Source: Psychrobacter fozii (GTDB taxonomy: Bacteria > Pseudomonadota > Gammaproteobacteria > Pseudomonadales > Moraxellaceae). From it: a DNA stretch of 64,000 bases. The first letter of the stretch is position 1. Each line of letters begins with the position of its first letter. Below are positions 18,111-27,803 of the stretch, one piece after another. The stretch spans positions 62,001 to 126,000 of the forward strand of contig NZ_QJSU01000002.1 in NCBI RefSeq assembly GCF_003217155.1, read 5' to 3'. The notes beneath the pieces were generated by a model that searched no databases, was not told the DNA's origin, and worked only from the letters and a program-made list of their open reading frames with translations. The translations under genes were made by a program, and so were the position numbers.

Positions 18111-18662
18111 ATGAGCATCTTAATAGGCATTGGCATTGTAACGACAGTCACTACCTTTTATTTGGGTAAAAAAGGCTGGCAAGCTTTCCACAAAGCTGTC
18201 GGTATTAAGCCAGGTGTGCTTGTCTATCAGGATTATGATGCTCCTCTATCATTATCCAAACTCAGTTGGCAGCAACTAAGTTTAAATAAGAGACATCTGC
18301 AAAATCTGCCAGAGCGTCAATTGTACCAACTGCAACGTATTGATGAAAGAGTGAATCACTATCAAGCGTATCAGAAATCACTAAAAGCTCAGCATAAGAC
18401 GCCTGCCATAACAGAAGAGCAGTTTGTATTGAATAAGATGCTGCATACTCGGCTTCCAGAAATGTTAGCCAGTCATTACCATTTAACAAATATAAGTGCT
18501 AACAATAGGAATGACGAAAAGAAAATAGAAGCCAATGAGTTATTACAGAGCGTGTTAAATAATATTGAGCAGCGTTTAGATAAGTTACTGGCGCAAATGG
18601 ATACGCAGCAGTTGCAGGAATTGCGAGTCATGAAAAACTATATCAACAGTCATGATAGCTAA
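18111..18662 (+). CDS. Unknown membrane-anchored protein, third paralogue
   Basis: 183 residues from ATG 18111, with GAAGAG at a good distance; a GTG at 18105 is possible. One N-terminal membrane segment (MSILIGIGIVTTVTTFYLG) is followed by the shared helical domain: LPERQLYQLQRIDERVNHY, EEQFVLNKMLHTRLPEML and a C-terminal helix EQRLDKLLAQMDTQQLQEL. It starts 45 bases after the second paralogue and is probably in the same transcript. A bidirectional terminator follows. No named family recognised. Confidence 0.72.
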   Translation: MSILIGIGIVTTVTTFYLGKKGWQAFHKAVGIKPGVLVYQDYDAPLSLSKLSWQQLSLNKRHLQNLPERQLYQLQRIDERVNHYQAYQKSLKAQHKTPAITEEQFVLNKMLHTRLPEMLASHYHLTNISANNRNDEKKIEANELLQSVLNNIEQRLDKLLAQMDTQQLQELRVMKNYINSHDS

Positions 18663-18704
18663 GTCTACGTCATTAGATTTATAACGACTTACTATAAATG
18701 ATAC

Positions 18705-18747
18705 AAAAAAAGCTGCCAATGATGAATAATCACTGGCAGCTTTTTTT
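18705..18747. terminator. Bidirectional terminator
   Basis: Perfect 14-bp arms AAAAAAAGCTGCCA and TGGCAGCTTTTTTT with a 15-base loop, between the convergent third paralogue and rluB. It can serve both. Confidence 0.85.
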
Positions 18748-18807
18748 ATGCGTCACTTTAAACCTATAGCTTTGAAACTATGAATTTAAAGCTCTAAAGT
18801 CACTGTC

Positions 18808-18912
18808 ATGCCATTCACAAAAATTAGAGTAGCAAGGAAACCGAGTGCAAGTACTACGAATGGTAGACTAAACGAGTTTGACACAGCTAATCGCACTTTT
18901 TGAGTTTGGTAT
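18808..18912. repeat. Dispersed ~105-bp repeat, TACCA-ended subfamily (inverted)
   Basis: Begins TGCCATTCACAAAAATTAGA and ends CTTTTTGAGTTTGGTA. Read on the minus strand, its core CGATTAGCTGTGTCAAACT is followed by GTTTAGTCTACCATTCGTAG. It is about 90% identical by eye to the copy at 42514-42616. It ends three bases from the rluB stop codon. Confidence 0.7.
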
Positions 18913-18915
18913 TAC

Positions 18916-19863
18916 CTAGCGTTTATCGTTGCGGTCACGGGTATTACGCGTACCACGGCTGGCAGGACTAGCACTACTTTTAGGTTTTGCGCTGCTGTTG
19001 CGATTGTCGCTACCACTGCGGGTATCACTACGACTGTCAGTAGCGCGACGCGCTTTAAGCGGCTTGCTTCTGATACGCTCTTGCTTCTCTTTCGCTGCGC
19101 CATGCAGACCCGTACCATAACGAGGACGCAAGCTTACTAAATCAGTCAAGGTATTGATGTCTTTTCTGTCGAGTTCTAAGAAACGACCAGTACGTAACTC
19201 TTTTGGTAGGGCAATCGTACCGTAGCGCGTGCGTAGTAGACGGCTTACTTTTAGGCCTTGTGATTCAAACAAGCGACGTACTTCACGGTTACGGCCTTCT
19301 TTTAGCTGGACGTGATACCATTTGTTGACGCCTTCACCGCCACCGTCTTTGATATCTTCAAACTTTGCAAGGCCATCTTCTAGCATGACGCCAGCCGTTA
19401 ATGCACGGGCAATCTCAGGTGTCACTTCACCCAATACACGTACCGCATATTCACGAGTGACTTCACCAGATGGATGCATCAAGCGATGCGCCATTTCACC
19501 ATCATTGGTAAACAATAACAGCCCCGTTGAGTTGATGTCCAAGCGTCCGACCATGACCCAGCGATCATGAGTCAGCTTTGGCAAACGCTCAAAAACGGTT
19601 GGGCGACCTTCTGGATCTTTAGCAGAACAAACTTCGCCTTCAGGTTTGTAATAAGCGATAACACGGCGACGCTTCTCGTTTTCAGAGGTGTATTTAATCT
19701 GACGGCCATCAACGCGAATCTCATCGCCTTGCTCAACACGATCACCAATAGTTGCAGGTCCGTTATTGACAGTGACGCGACCAGCTTTGATGACTTCTTC
19801 CATCTGACGGCGTGAACCAAGTCCCATGCGGGCGAGGGCTTTCTGTAATTTTTCGTCTTTCAT
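18916..19863 (-). CDS. rluB: 23S rRNA pseudouridine synthase B
   Basis: Forms pseudouridine in 23S rRNA (position 2605 in E. coli). An N-terminal S4 RNA-binding domain (about 4-55; ALARMGLGSRRQMEEVI, GRVTVNNG) is followed by the RsuA-type catalytic domain with Asp109 in GRLDINSTGLLLFTNDG. Residues after about 265 form a basic, Ser/Arg-rich disordered tail, common in RluB. 315 residues from ATG 19863: AAGG lies eight bases upstream of this ATG but only two before the alternative ATG at 19869, so 19863 is preferred. Confidence 0.93.
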   Translation of the reverse strand: MKDEKLQKALARMGLGSRRQMEEVIKAGRVTVNNGPATIGDRVEQGDEIRVDGRQIKYTSENEKRRRVIAYYKPEGEVCSAKDPEGRPTVFERLPKLTHDRWVMVGRLDINSTGLLLFTNDGEMAHRLMHPSGEVTREYAVRVLGEVTPEIARALTAGVMLEDGLAKFEDIKDGGGEGVNKWYHVQLKEGRNREVRRLFESQGLKVSRLLRTRYGTIALPKELRTGRFLELDRKDINTLTDLVSLRPRYGTGLHGAAKEKQERIRSKPLKARRATDSRSDTRSGSDNRNSSAKPKSSASPASRGTRNTRDRNDKR

Positions 19864-20415
19864 AATCATAACCTTGAGTCGGTGGGTTTACATTTCTCAA
19901 TGTAAAATTTTTTGGATTGACTATTCTACGCTATTTTGATGGCTTTAGCACGCAAACCTGTTGTTACTAATTATATAAGTTGTTGTTATGAAAATAAAAT
20001 TGAATAAAAGTTTATTAATTATATACAGCTATTTCAACCAGATATCGGCTCAACTATATCGAGAATTATATTTTTATAAAAAATAGCCTTGTTTAATTGA
20101 TACTAAATTATCGGTTGAATATAAAGTGCGACATCAATTTTTAAAAGTCACAGAATTCTTACTTGTATTCTTTGCTATCTGCTCACTATTTTATCCTACC
20201 AGTTGTGTCTACTTCTAAATAAATTGGTTAGGCATTGTTGTAAAAGGGCTGTATTAAAAATATAAAATAATTAGACGTAACTATATGAGGATTTATAAAT
20301 ATTGCGTTGTGTATAGTTTGAGTGTATATTTGATATATACATTCTTTTTAGTGAATATACTTATCATAGTGAGCGGCTTCGATTTTATGCAATATTATAA
20401 ATATGAGTAACTGTT
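19864..20415. other. AT-rich divergent region upstream of polysaccharide cluster
   Basis: About 550 AT-rich bases between the divergent rluB and wza genes, with no credible gene. A small palindrome at 20323-20341 (arms TGTATAT and ATATACA, 5-base spacer) lies about 75 bases before wza. The promoter of the polysaccharide cluster is presumably here. Confidence 0.5.
20323..20341. promoter_or_regulatory. Palindrome upstream of wza, possible operator
   Basis: Seven-base arms TGTATAT and ATATACA around TTGAT, in the leader of the polysaccharide cluster. In such AT-rich DNA it could arise by chance. Confidence 0.25.
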
Positions 20416-21507
20416 ATGGTTTATAAATACATCATTTCTGTACGCAAGCGCTTTGTAATGACGAGCATTGTTGGCTTGTTATTAACACTCTCACTTGCGA
20501 GTTGCACAGTCAATTCAGGACTTCAGTCTGGAGATGTGCCAGAATCAGGTGCATTTACTGCAGAAAATGGACTACAGTTTTATATTCAACCTTTGAATTT
20601 GGCGACCTTGCCACGTACAGAAGCCATTACCCCAGATCAGGATTTATATCATTTAATAAAAACGTCTGGTCGAGTCAGTTATGGAATTTCTAAAGGTGAC
20701 ATTCTCAATATCATACTTACCAGTTATCCAGACATTAATGCATCGACATCTAGCCTAACCGTTGATCAGCAAGGCTTTATACAGTTCCCATTGATAGGAC
20801 GCATTCAAGCCAGCGGAATGAGTGTGCCGCAATTCACCGCAACCTTACAAAGTAAACTACAACGCTATCTGAAATACTCAGATCCTCAGGTCAAAATTAT
20901 CAACTATCGTGGCAGCAAGTTTTTCGTTGATGGTGAAGTCAAAGAGTCTGGTGAGTTTACGATTGCTGATGTGCCAATCTCCGTATATGGGGCAATCTCT
21001 ATGGCAGGTGGTACCACTGATGCTGGTGATTCAAACCATATTGTATTAAATCGCCAAGGCAAGAGTTACAAGCTAGGTATCCAATCATTACAGCAAATGG
21101 GACTGTCTGCCAATCAAATATATTTACAAGATGGTGACGCCATTCATGTCAACAGCCAAAGTCGTAATAGAGTCTATGTATTGGGTGAGTTTGGCAAAAT
21201 TGAACCAGTTTCTATTCCTGAGCAAGGGCTGAGCTTGGCACATGTGTTAGGCGAGTCGAACGGGTTAAATTCCAATACCGCCAATGCTGCAAAAGTATAC
21301 ATCGTTCGTGATAACCCGCAATCACAATATACACATATTTATTATGTCGATATGCAGAGCCTCACAAGTTTGGCATTGGCTAGCCGTTTTGACATGCAGG
21401 CCAACGACATACTTTATGTAGATCCAACAGGTTTAGCACGCTGGAATCGTATTATCAGCGCCATTCTTCCCTCAACATCAGCAATCAATCTGATTTCAGG
21501 GATATAG
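20416..21507 (+). CDS. wza: Outer-membrane polysaccharide export lipoprotein
   Basis: Forms the outer-membrane channel for capsule or exopolysaccharide. 363 residues with a lipoprotein signal; lipobox LASC gives Cys30 as the acylated residue. The polysaccharide-export domain follows (YGISKGDILNIILTSYPD, then QGFIQFPLIGRIQASGMSVPQF) with two SLBB-type segments (FFVDGEVKESGEFTI and VYVLGEFGKIEPVSI). First gene of the cluster; wzb begins nine bases after its stop. Start ATG 20416; ATG 20458 would also leave a shorter usable signal. Confidence 0.93.
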   Translation: MVYKYIISVRKRFVMTSIVGLLLTLSLASCTVNSGLQSGDVPESGAFTAENGLQFYIQPLNLATLPRTEAITPDQDLYHLIKTSGRVSYGISKGDILNIILTSYPDINASTSSLTVDQQGFIQFPLIGRIQASGMSVPQFTATLQSKLQRYLKYSDPQVKIINYRGSKFFVDGEVKESGEFTIADVPISVYGAISMAGGTTDAGDSNHIVLNRQGKSYKLGIQSLQQMGLSANQIYLQDGDAIHVNSQSRNRVYVLGEFGKIEPVSIPEQGLSLAHVLGESNGLNSNTANAAKVYIVRDNPQSQYTHIYYVDMQSLTSLALASRFDMQANDILYVDPTGLARWNRIISAILPSTSAINLISGI

Positions 21508-21516
21508 GAGTCAATC

Positions 21517-21993
21517 ATGAATACGTTTGACAGTATCTTAGTCGTCTGCGTTGGCAATATATGCCGTAGTCCTATGGCCGCTGCTATTTTGACAGAGCGC
21601 TATCCAGATAGGCACGTAGACTCTGCGGGTCTATCAGCGTTAGTAGGGCACTTTGCAGATATCAAAGCAATAGAGTTGATGACCATTCACGATATAGATA
21701 TTAGCTCACATATTGCCAAACCCATCAGCGAAGCGTTAGTCAGTCATGCAGATTTAATTTTGACGATGACAACTAGTCAAACCAAGTGGATTGAGAATCG
21801 GTGGCCACATTGCCGTGGCAGAATTTTTCGAATTGGGCATTGGATTGATAAAGATATTGTAGATCCTTATCAGCAGGATAAATCGGTATTTGAGACGAGT
21901 AGACAAGATATTGACGACAGTCTTGAACAGTGGGCTATTAAGATGAGTCAAGCGACTGAAATAAAAGAGCTGAAGGTTAGTGAGTGCTATTAA
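21517..21993 (+). CDS. wzb: Low-molecular-weight protein tyrosine phosphatase
   Basis: Dephosphorylates the Wzc tyrosine kinase, so that polymer assembly can cycle. 158 residues with the complete CX5R loop CVGNICR at 11-17 (nucleophile Cys11, Arg17) followed by SPMA, and the acid Asp116 in DPY. AGGAG lies before the ATG. It sits between wza and wzc, the standard order. Confidence 0.94.
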   Translation: MNTFDSILVVCVGNICRSPMAAAILTERYPDRHVDSAGLSALVGHFADIKAIELMTIHDIDISSHIAKPISEALVSHADLILTMTTSQTKWIENRWPHCRGRIFRIGHWIDKDIVDPYQQDKSVFETSRQDIDDSLEQWAIKMSQATEIKELKVSECY

Positions 21994-22018
21994 GCGATAA
22001 ACATTGGGTAGTGAGTAT

Positions 22019-24286
22019 ATGGTTATGAATAAAACAGATTCAAAAAACCTATCAATGCCTACGGGCAAAAAAGACACTGACGACATCGACTTAATGGCGC
22101 TGGTTTTAGTATTGCTGCGCGGTTGGAAAATAATAGCGCTCATGGTGGTATTGGGTTTATTGATAGGCTTTTTGTATACCCGTCATGTCAATCCAACGTT
22201 TAAATCAGATGCGCTGATACAAATTGAAGAGAATGCCCAAGGGGTAGAAGCACTTGGCGCGAGTATCTCAGAGTTGGTCGGTGCAGAAACAAGCAAAGCA
22301 GAAACAGAAGCAGAGCTTATAAGATCACGCATGATACTAGAGCCTGTGGTAGATCTACTGCATCTGCGTATTAGACTCACGGATCCTAATATTGGATATA
22401 TTGATACGATCAAAAGAAATTATATAGAGACTCAAGTTAATACAACCGATGAAGTGTCACTGAATACCGAAAACGGCGTAGTAGAAATCATTCAGTTTGA
22501 TGTGTCGAAAGCTTATTTGAACCAATCTTTTACTTTGATTAGATCTGCCACTGGATTTGTTTTGAGCAATGGTTTGGATAACTTTAAAGGTCAGCTAGGT
22601 AAGCCGTATCAGTTTAAAGGGGCAAAAGGTCAGATTAACATCACCGTGACCGGATTACCGACGGGTAATTACCCGATTAGTATTAGTAAGCAGACGTTAA
22701 AAGCCACGACAGATAGTATCAATAGCGCCCTAACGGTTGAAGAAAAAGGTCAAAGCACGGGTATTATCCAGCTATCGATGACGGGTACAAACCAAGAGCA
22801 AATCACGACCATACTCAATCAAATAGTTCGATCTTATGTGGACCAAAACCAGTCACGCGGCTCTGAAGAAACCACTAAAACGCTCACCTTTATGGAAACG
22901 CAGATACCGCTATTAAAAGGGAAGCTAGAAGCGTCTGAAGCACTATTTAATGATTTTCGCAAAAAACACGGCACTATCGATGTGGCTCAAGAGGCTGGTT
23001 TATTATTAAGCGAAAAGTCTCGGATTGACGGGCAGCTCAATGATCTTAAGCTCAAAAAAGCAGACTTGACCACTTATTATACGGAAGAGCATCCCTTGGT
23101 CGTCCAAATTAATGAGCAGCTCAAAGTACTGAGTAATAGAACGAGACAAATCGAAAATACGGTGTCAGGTCTACCTGAAATTCAACGAGAGTTTTTAAAG
23201 CTATCAGAAGATACCGCCATCAATAGAGAAATCTATCTGACGTTACTCAAGAATTATGAACAACTAAAAATCGTGAAAGCGGGCCAAATCGGCTATGCTC
23301 GTGTCATCGATACACCCACCAGTACCTTTAATGCCATTGCCCCTAATAAGCTACAAATCATGATGCTAGCCATATTGGTCGGCACGATGCTTGGGGTAAT
23401 ATTGGTTTTACTCAGAAACTTAATGAGGACGGTTGTAAAAGATCCAGAGCGCTTAGAGTCTAAGACAGGTATTCCGGTGATTGCCACTATTTCGCGCTCA
23501 CCTTTACTGTCCAGACTGAGTAAAAATAAAAAAACCACTGATCGAATGCTTGCTCATGTTGACCACAGTAGTTTGAGTTATGAAGCCATTAAAAGCTTGA
23601 GAACAAACCTGATGTTTGGCATGCCAACAGGCGCAGTGGCTGGCGAGTCCGCACAAGTCATATTGATTACTGGAGAGAGCCCAGGTGTCGGCAAGTCCTT
23701 TATCGCGGCCAATTTATCTGAGGTGTTTGCACAGCTTGATAAAAAGGTTTTGATCATTGATGGTGACATGCGCTTAGGTGCGCTGCATAAGATGTTTAAG
23801 CTGAGCCCGCAAGACGGTCTCGCCGATTATTTGTTGCAGAATAAAAAGAGTGCGTCTCCGATTAACGGTATTCAAGCCGCCAGCGAAGTATCTAGTCCAG
23901 AGATTGAGACTTTTATTCATCCTACTGGCATGGAAAACATTGATTTTATATCGCGCGGACAGTCGTCAAATAATCCTACTTCATTATTAATAGGTCAAAA
24001 TTTCAACCAGCTAATGGAAGTGCTGAAGACGCAATATGACTATATTGTCATTGACTCACCACCGATATTGGCAGCTTCAGATGCGATGGTGTTGGCGCAA
24101 CATGCGGACAAGGTGCTTATCGTTACTAAATTTAATCGCTCAGTAGAAGGTCAGTTGATGTATGCGGTCAAGCAAATGAGTAAAGCCAATGTGCAAGTGG
24201 ATGGCATTATTCTCAATGATGTACAGCAAAGCCGTATGAACAAATACAGCTATCATTACCATTATTCCTATGGAAATAACCGCTAA
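22019..24286 (+). CDS. wzc: Tyrosine-protein autokinase / polysaccharide co-polymerase
   Basis: Controls chain length and export of the polysaccharide. About 755 residues: N-terminal Wzz-like domain with membrane helices near 42-62 and 440-462, a periplasmic coiled-coil middle, and a cytoplasmic BY-kinase domain. Walker A ESPGVGKS falls near 551, Walker A' is VLIIDGDMR, Walker B is YIVIDSPP. The tail is Tyr-rich (YSYHYHYSYGNNR), as expected for the autophosphorylation cluster. ATG 22019 and ATG 22025 are both possible; TTG 22004 is less likely. Confidence 0.94.
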   Translation: MVMNKTDSKNLSMPTGKKDTDDIDLMALVLVLLRGWKIIALMVVLGLLIGFLYTRHVNPTFKSDALIQIEENAQGVEALGASISELVGAETSKAETEAELIRSRMILEPVVDLLHLRIRLTDPNIGYIDTIKRNYIETQVNTTDEVSLNTENGVVEIIQFDVSKAYLNQSFTLIRSATGFVLSNGLDNFKGQLGKPYQFKGAKGQINITVTGLPTGNYPISISKQTLKATTDSINSALTVEEKGQSTGIIQLSMTGTNQEQITTILNQIVRSYVDQNQSRGSEETTKTLTFMETQIPLLKGKLEASEALFNDFRKKHGTIDVAQEAGLLLSEKSRIDGQLNDLKLKKADLTTYYTEEHPLVVQINEQLKVLSNRTRQIENTVSGLPEIQREFLKLSEDTAINREIYLTLLKNYEQLKIVKAGQIGYARVIDTPTSTFNAIAPNKLQIMMLAILVGTMLGVILVLLRNLMRTVVKDPERLESKTGIPVIATISRSPLLSRLSKNKKTTDRMLAHVDHSSLSYEAIKSLRTNLMFGMPTGAVAGESAQVILITGESPGVGKSFIAANLSEVFAQLDKKVLIIDGDMRLGALHKMFKLSPQDGLADYLLQNKKSASPINGIQAASEVSSPEIETFIHPTGMENIDFISRGQSSNNPTSLLIGQNFNQLMEVLKTQYDYIVIDSPPILAASDAMVLAQHADKVLIVTKFNRSVEGQLMYAVKQMSKANVQVDGIILNDVQQSRMNKYSYHYHYSYGNNR

Positions 24287-24340
24287 TTCGTATTTTGTGG
24301 TTGTTCATTATCATCAATACAACTTAAGTGAGTGGATCTT

Positions 24341-26344
24341 ATGTTTATAAAAACAGAGTCTAACAATGCTTATCGGTCGACTGGTGAGTTGCATCAATGG
24401 TCGAAGCGTGCGGCTCTGCTTTTATTGTCATTACCACGGTTTGTCAAATGCTCTATTTTATTTAGCATAGATTATGCTGTATCAATTTCTTGCTTATTTT
24501 TAGCATTGGCATTACGACAAGGGTATGTAGCGCATCATGTCAGTCTTATAATATTGGTTTCATATGCATTTATCCCTGTGGCGAGCCTGTATCTTATCGG
24601 GTTTTATAGAGGTGCTTCTAGAGGTTTTTTTGATGCAGTAATGGGTCGTGTATTACAGTTGTTTTTGTTGCTTATTATCGTCTACCAAGTGCTTATCTAT
24701 GTAAACCCACTGTCAATGATACCGCGCTCTGTACCCATCATATTTCTATTTTCTTTTTTTATCTGGTTATGGAACAGTCGCCTGATAATCCGTACCTTTT
24801 TGAAACGGCTGCAGAAAACAGACAGAAAATGTCGTCCAAATGATTGCTGCGATAATGTAATTATTTATGGCGCAGGAGAAGCGGGTAGAGAACTGCTAGA
24901 AAGCTTGAGACATTCCCATAAATATAACGTGGTGGCATATATCGATGATGATCAACAGCTGACGGGTGCTTATTTACATGGTAAAAAAATATATGCTGAT
25001 CATGCTTTGCCATTGTTAATAGAGAAGTTTGCTGTGGCACAGGTGATTTTGGCGATGCCATCTATGAGCCGTGCCCGAAAAAAGCAGATTATGGATAGCC
25101 TATCAGGTATTTCTGTGAAGATAAAAGACCTACCGAGCTTACGAGAGTTGGCAGACGAGCGGGTGACGGTCAGTCATATACGCCCTGTCGATATTTTGGA
25201 TGTGCTTGAACGAGATACTGTTGAACCAGTCGCTGAGTTGCTACAAAAAAACATCACTGGCAAAAACGTCCTCGTGACAGGTGCTGGAGGCTCTATTGGT
25301 AGTGAGTTGTGTCGGCAAATCATTAAAAATAAGCCTAGATGCTTGGTGTTATATGAGCAGTCTGAATATGCTCTATACACGATAGATCAAGAGCTTAGAA
25401 ATAAAAAGACAGAAAATATTGATTATCAAGATATTGAGATTATTAGTATTATTGGAAACGTGGGTAATGAAAAAAAATTAATCAATATATTCAAAATTAA
25501 CCATATAAATACGATTTATCATGCAGCTGCCTACAAGCATGTCCCGATTGTTGAGTCCAATCCTTTTGAGGGCACGATTAACAATACCAAAGGCACCTAT
25601 CATTGTGCTCGTGCTGCGATACAGGCCAAAGCGGATACCTTTGTATTGATTTCTACGGACAAAGCGGTGCGACCTACTAATATTATGGGGGCATCCAAAC
25701 GTTTGGCGGAGTTGGTTTGCCAAGGATTGAGCCAGCATAGTAGTCACACTTGTTTTAGCATGGTGCGTTTTGGCAATGTACTAGGATCTTCAGGCTCTGT
25801 TGTACCGTTATTTACCAAACAGATTGAGCAGGGTGGTCCGATTACCATCACTCATCCAGACATAACACGCTACTTTATGACGATTCCAGAAGCGGCCAGT
25901 TTGGTGATTCAGGCAGGTGCTATGGCATTTGGTGGAGAAGTGTTTGTACTTGATATGGGTGCACCCGTCAAAATTGTGGATCTTGCTAAGCGTATGATTC
26001 GTCTGACTGGCTGCGAGTTAAAAGATGCGAGTAATCCTAACGGAGATATCGAAATTGTGTTTACTGGATTGAGGCCGGGTGAGAAGCTCTATGAGGAGTT
26101 AATCATAGGCGAAGATAATATCGAAACCACGTTTCATCCGTTAATCATGCAAGCAATGGAGCATAGCTTTCCTTTAGAAGATATCGAAAATGTTTTGTTT
26201 GAATTTATAGAAAAAGCCAAACAACAGGATGTGGCATGGCTAAAAACACAATTTAGAGCGTTTGTGGAAGGTTATCGAGAAGGGGATGATGTCAGGGTTG
26301 AGGTCGAAAAACTGACATCATCGCTGGTAGATGAGATTGGTTAA
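24341..26344 (+). CDS. pglF: Membrane-bound UDP-HexNAc 4,6-dehydratase (PglF/WbpM/CapD type)
   Basis: Makes the UDP-4-keto-6-deoxy-HexNAc intermediate. 667 residues from ATG 24341. Four membrane helices at the N-terminus (about 38-150), a nucleotide-binding CoA-like domain (YGAGEAGRELLESL), then the extended SDR domain with TGAGGSIGSE near 312. The active-site region ISTDKAVRPTNIMGASKR has Met where classical SDRs have Tyr, the S-M-K triad of WbpM-type enzymes. Paired with the aminotransferase at 37252 and the sugar-phosphate transferase at 36526, it points to a 4-amino-4,6-dideoxy or bacillosamine-like first sugar. CapD or WbpM are equivalent names. Confidence 0.88.
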   Translation: MFIKTESNNAYRSTGELHQWSKRAALLLLSLPRFVKCSILFSIDYAVSISCLFLALALRQGYVAHHVSLIILVSYAFIPVASLYLIGFYRGASRGFFDAVMGRVLQLFLLLIIVYQVLIYVNPLSMIPRSVPIIFLFSFFIWLWNSRLIIRTFLKRLQKTDRKCRPNDCCDNVIIYGAGEAGRELLESLRHSHKYNVVAYIDDDQQLTGAYLHGKKIYADHALPLLIEKFAVAQVILAMPSMSRARKKQIMDSLSGISVKIKDLPSLRELADERVTVSHIRPVDILDVLERDTVEPVAELLQKNITGKNVLVTGAGGSIGSELCRQIIKNKPRCLVLYEQSEYALYTIDQELRNKKTENIDYQDIEIISIIGNVGNEKKLINIFKINHINTIYHAAAYKHVPIVESNPFEGTINNTKGTYHCARAAIQAKADTFVLISTDKAVRPTNIMGASKRLAELVCQGLSQHSSHTCFSMVRFGNVLGSSGSVVPLFTKQIEQGGPITITHPDITRYFMTIPEAASLVIQAGAMAFGGEVFVLDMGAPVKIVDLAKRMIRLTGCELKDASNPNGDIEIVFTGLRPGEKLYEELIIGEDNIETTFHPLIMQAMEHSFPLEDIENVLFEFIEKAKQQDVAWLKTQFRAFVEGYREGDDVRVEVEKLTSSLVDEIG

Positions 26345-26417
26345 TACAGTAGATAGCTAACCGCGAGACTGTTAATTCTTTATAAGTTCTATGAAGTATC
26401 AAATTGGATGATGAGCA

Positions 26418-27734
26418 ATGGCCTCTGAAGTGTTGTTATCGATACAGAACGTAATCAGTCGATTGAAAACTAGTCACTTTGTACGAGATGTGGCCATGGT
26501 TGGCGGCGGTATTGCGGCTGGTCAGGCAATCGCTATGATCTTTATGCCGTTTCTCACCAGATTATATAGCCCTGAAGATTTTGGTATTGCTGCCACCTTT
26601 GCCGCAATCATCAGTATTATTACTCCGATTGCGACCATGGGTTATGCCAATGCCATTGTGATGCCTGATAGTGACGAGGATGCTGCAGCCATTATCAGGT
26701 TGTCTGTGTTACTCAGTTTGTTTGTCGCTGCTATATCGTTCATCGTTGTCTATTTTGGTAATGTTTATTTGGCACGATGGACGGGTATGGAAAGTACACC
26801 ATACATGTTGTATCTCATACCTTTGACGCTATTGGCAGGCGCGTTTCTATCTGTTGCTGATCAGTCTGCTATCAGAGTAGGTTTGTTTAAAGCCAAAGCT
26901 CGCGCTTATGTAGAGAGCAAGCTTGTGACAGATACCAGTAAGTTGATAGGGGGTATGTGGGCCCCCTCTGGTATGTTGCTTATTTTATTAACGATAGCAG
27001 GGCAGCTCACGAATTTTATGATGCAGATGCTTCGTGTGCCTAGGATTGGTGTATTAAATGTCCGAAATTGGTTTGGCACGGTTGGTATCCGTAACGCCGC
27101 TATATCTCAGCGTGACTTTGCCATATATCGCATGCCACAGAGCATGCTTAATGCTGCTTCAGTAGGGTTGCCAACTATCTTATTAGCATCACTATTTAGT
27201 GCTTCTTCTGCTGGGCAGTATTCGTTGGCTGTTCTTGTGCTCGGCGCACCAGCGATGTTGTTAGGCCAAGCTGTTGGAGAGGTTTTCTATCCTAAGATTA
27301 CGCGTGCGATCACAGCAAAGTCACCAGAAGCTTATCAGTTTTTATTAAAAGTGACGGTAATTCTATTGGTGGTTGGTATTGTTCCATTTGGTACAGTGTT
27401 CGTTTTTGGCGATTATCTTTTTTCTTTAGTGTTTGGCGCAGAGTGGGCATTAGCAGGTAGTTATTCGCAGTGGCTTTCTATTTGGCTTTTGACCAGCTTG
27501 GTATCGGGTGCCAGTACTGCGGCATTGCCAGCATTACGTTTGCAGCGTTTTCTTTTAATTAGAGAAGTGTTTGCAGTGATATTTCGTGCTGCAGCGCTGT
27601 ATATAGGTTTCTACGTTTTTGAGTCAGATATGGTCGCTATTGCCCTGTTCTCATTTGTTGGGGTCTTGCTTAGTTTATCTATCGTTTATGTCGCTTTTCG
27701 ACGTCTTGTTCATATCCATGAAGTGCAGCAGTAG
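26418..27734 (+). CDS. wzx: Wzx-type oligosaccharide flippase
   Basis: 438 residues with about 12 membrane helices. The start FVRDVAMVGGGIAAGQAIAM and PFLTRLYSPEDFGIAATF is the hallmark of the polysaccharide-biosynthesis translocase family. It should flip the undecaprenyl-diphosphate-linked repeat unit across the inner membrane for polymerisation by the EpsG/Wzy-like protein at 33413. The start ATG 26418 is preceded by GATGATGAG. Confidence 0.88.
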   Translation: MASEVLLSIQNVISRLKTSHFVRDVAMVGGGIAAGQAIAMIFMPFLTRLYSPEDFGIAATFAAIISIITPIATMGYANAIVMPDSDEDAAAIIRLSVLLSLFVAAISFIVVYFGNVYLARWTGMESTPYMLYLIPLTLLAGAFLSVADQSAIRVGLFKAKARAYVESKLVTDTSKLIGGMWAPSGMLLILLTIAGQLTNFMMQMLRVPRIGVLNVRNWFGTVGIRNAAISQRDFAIYRMPQSMLNAASVGLPTILLASLFSASSAGQYSLAVLVLGAPAMLLGQAVGEVFYPKITRAITAKSPEAYQFLLKVTVILLVVGIVPFGTVFVFGDYLFSLVFGAEWALAGSYSQWLSIWLLTSLVSGASTAALPALRLQRFLLIREVFAVIFRAAALYIGFYVFESDMVAIALFSFVGVLLSLSIVYVAFRRLVHIHEVQQ

Positions 27735-27803
27735 GTAAATATCTTGACTGCGTTGGATGGCACAAAGGATATGCATTAGAAGTCTCAACTCAAGAGGCTC
27801 ACT

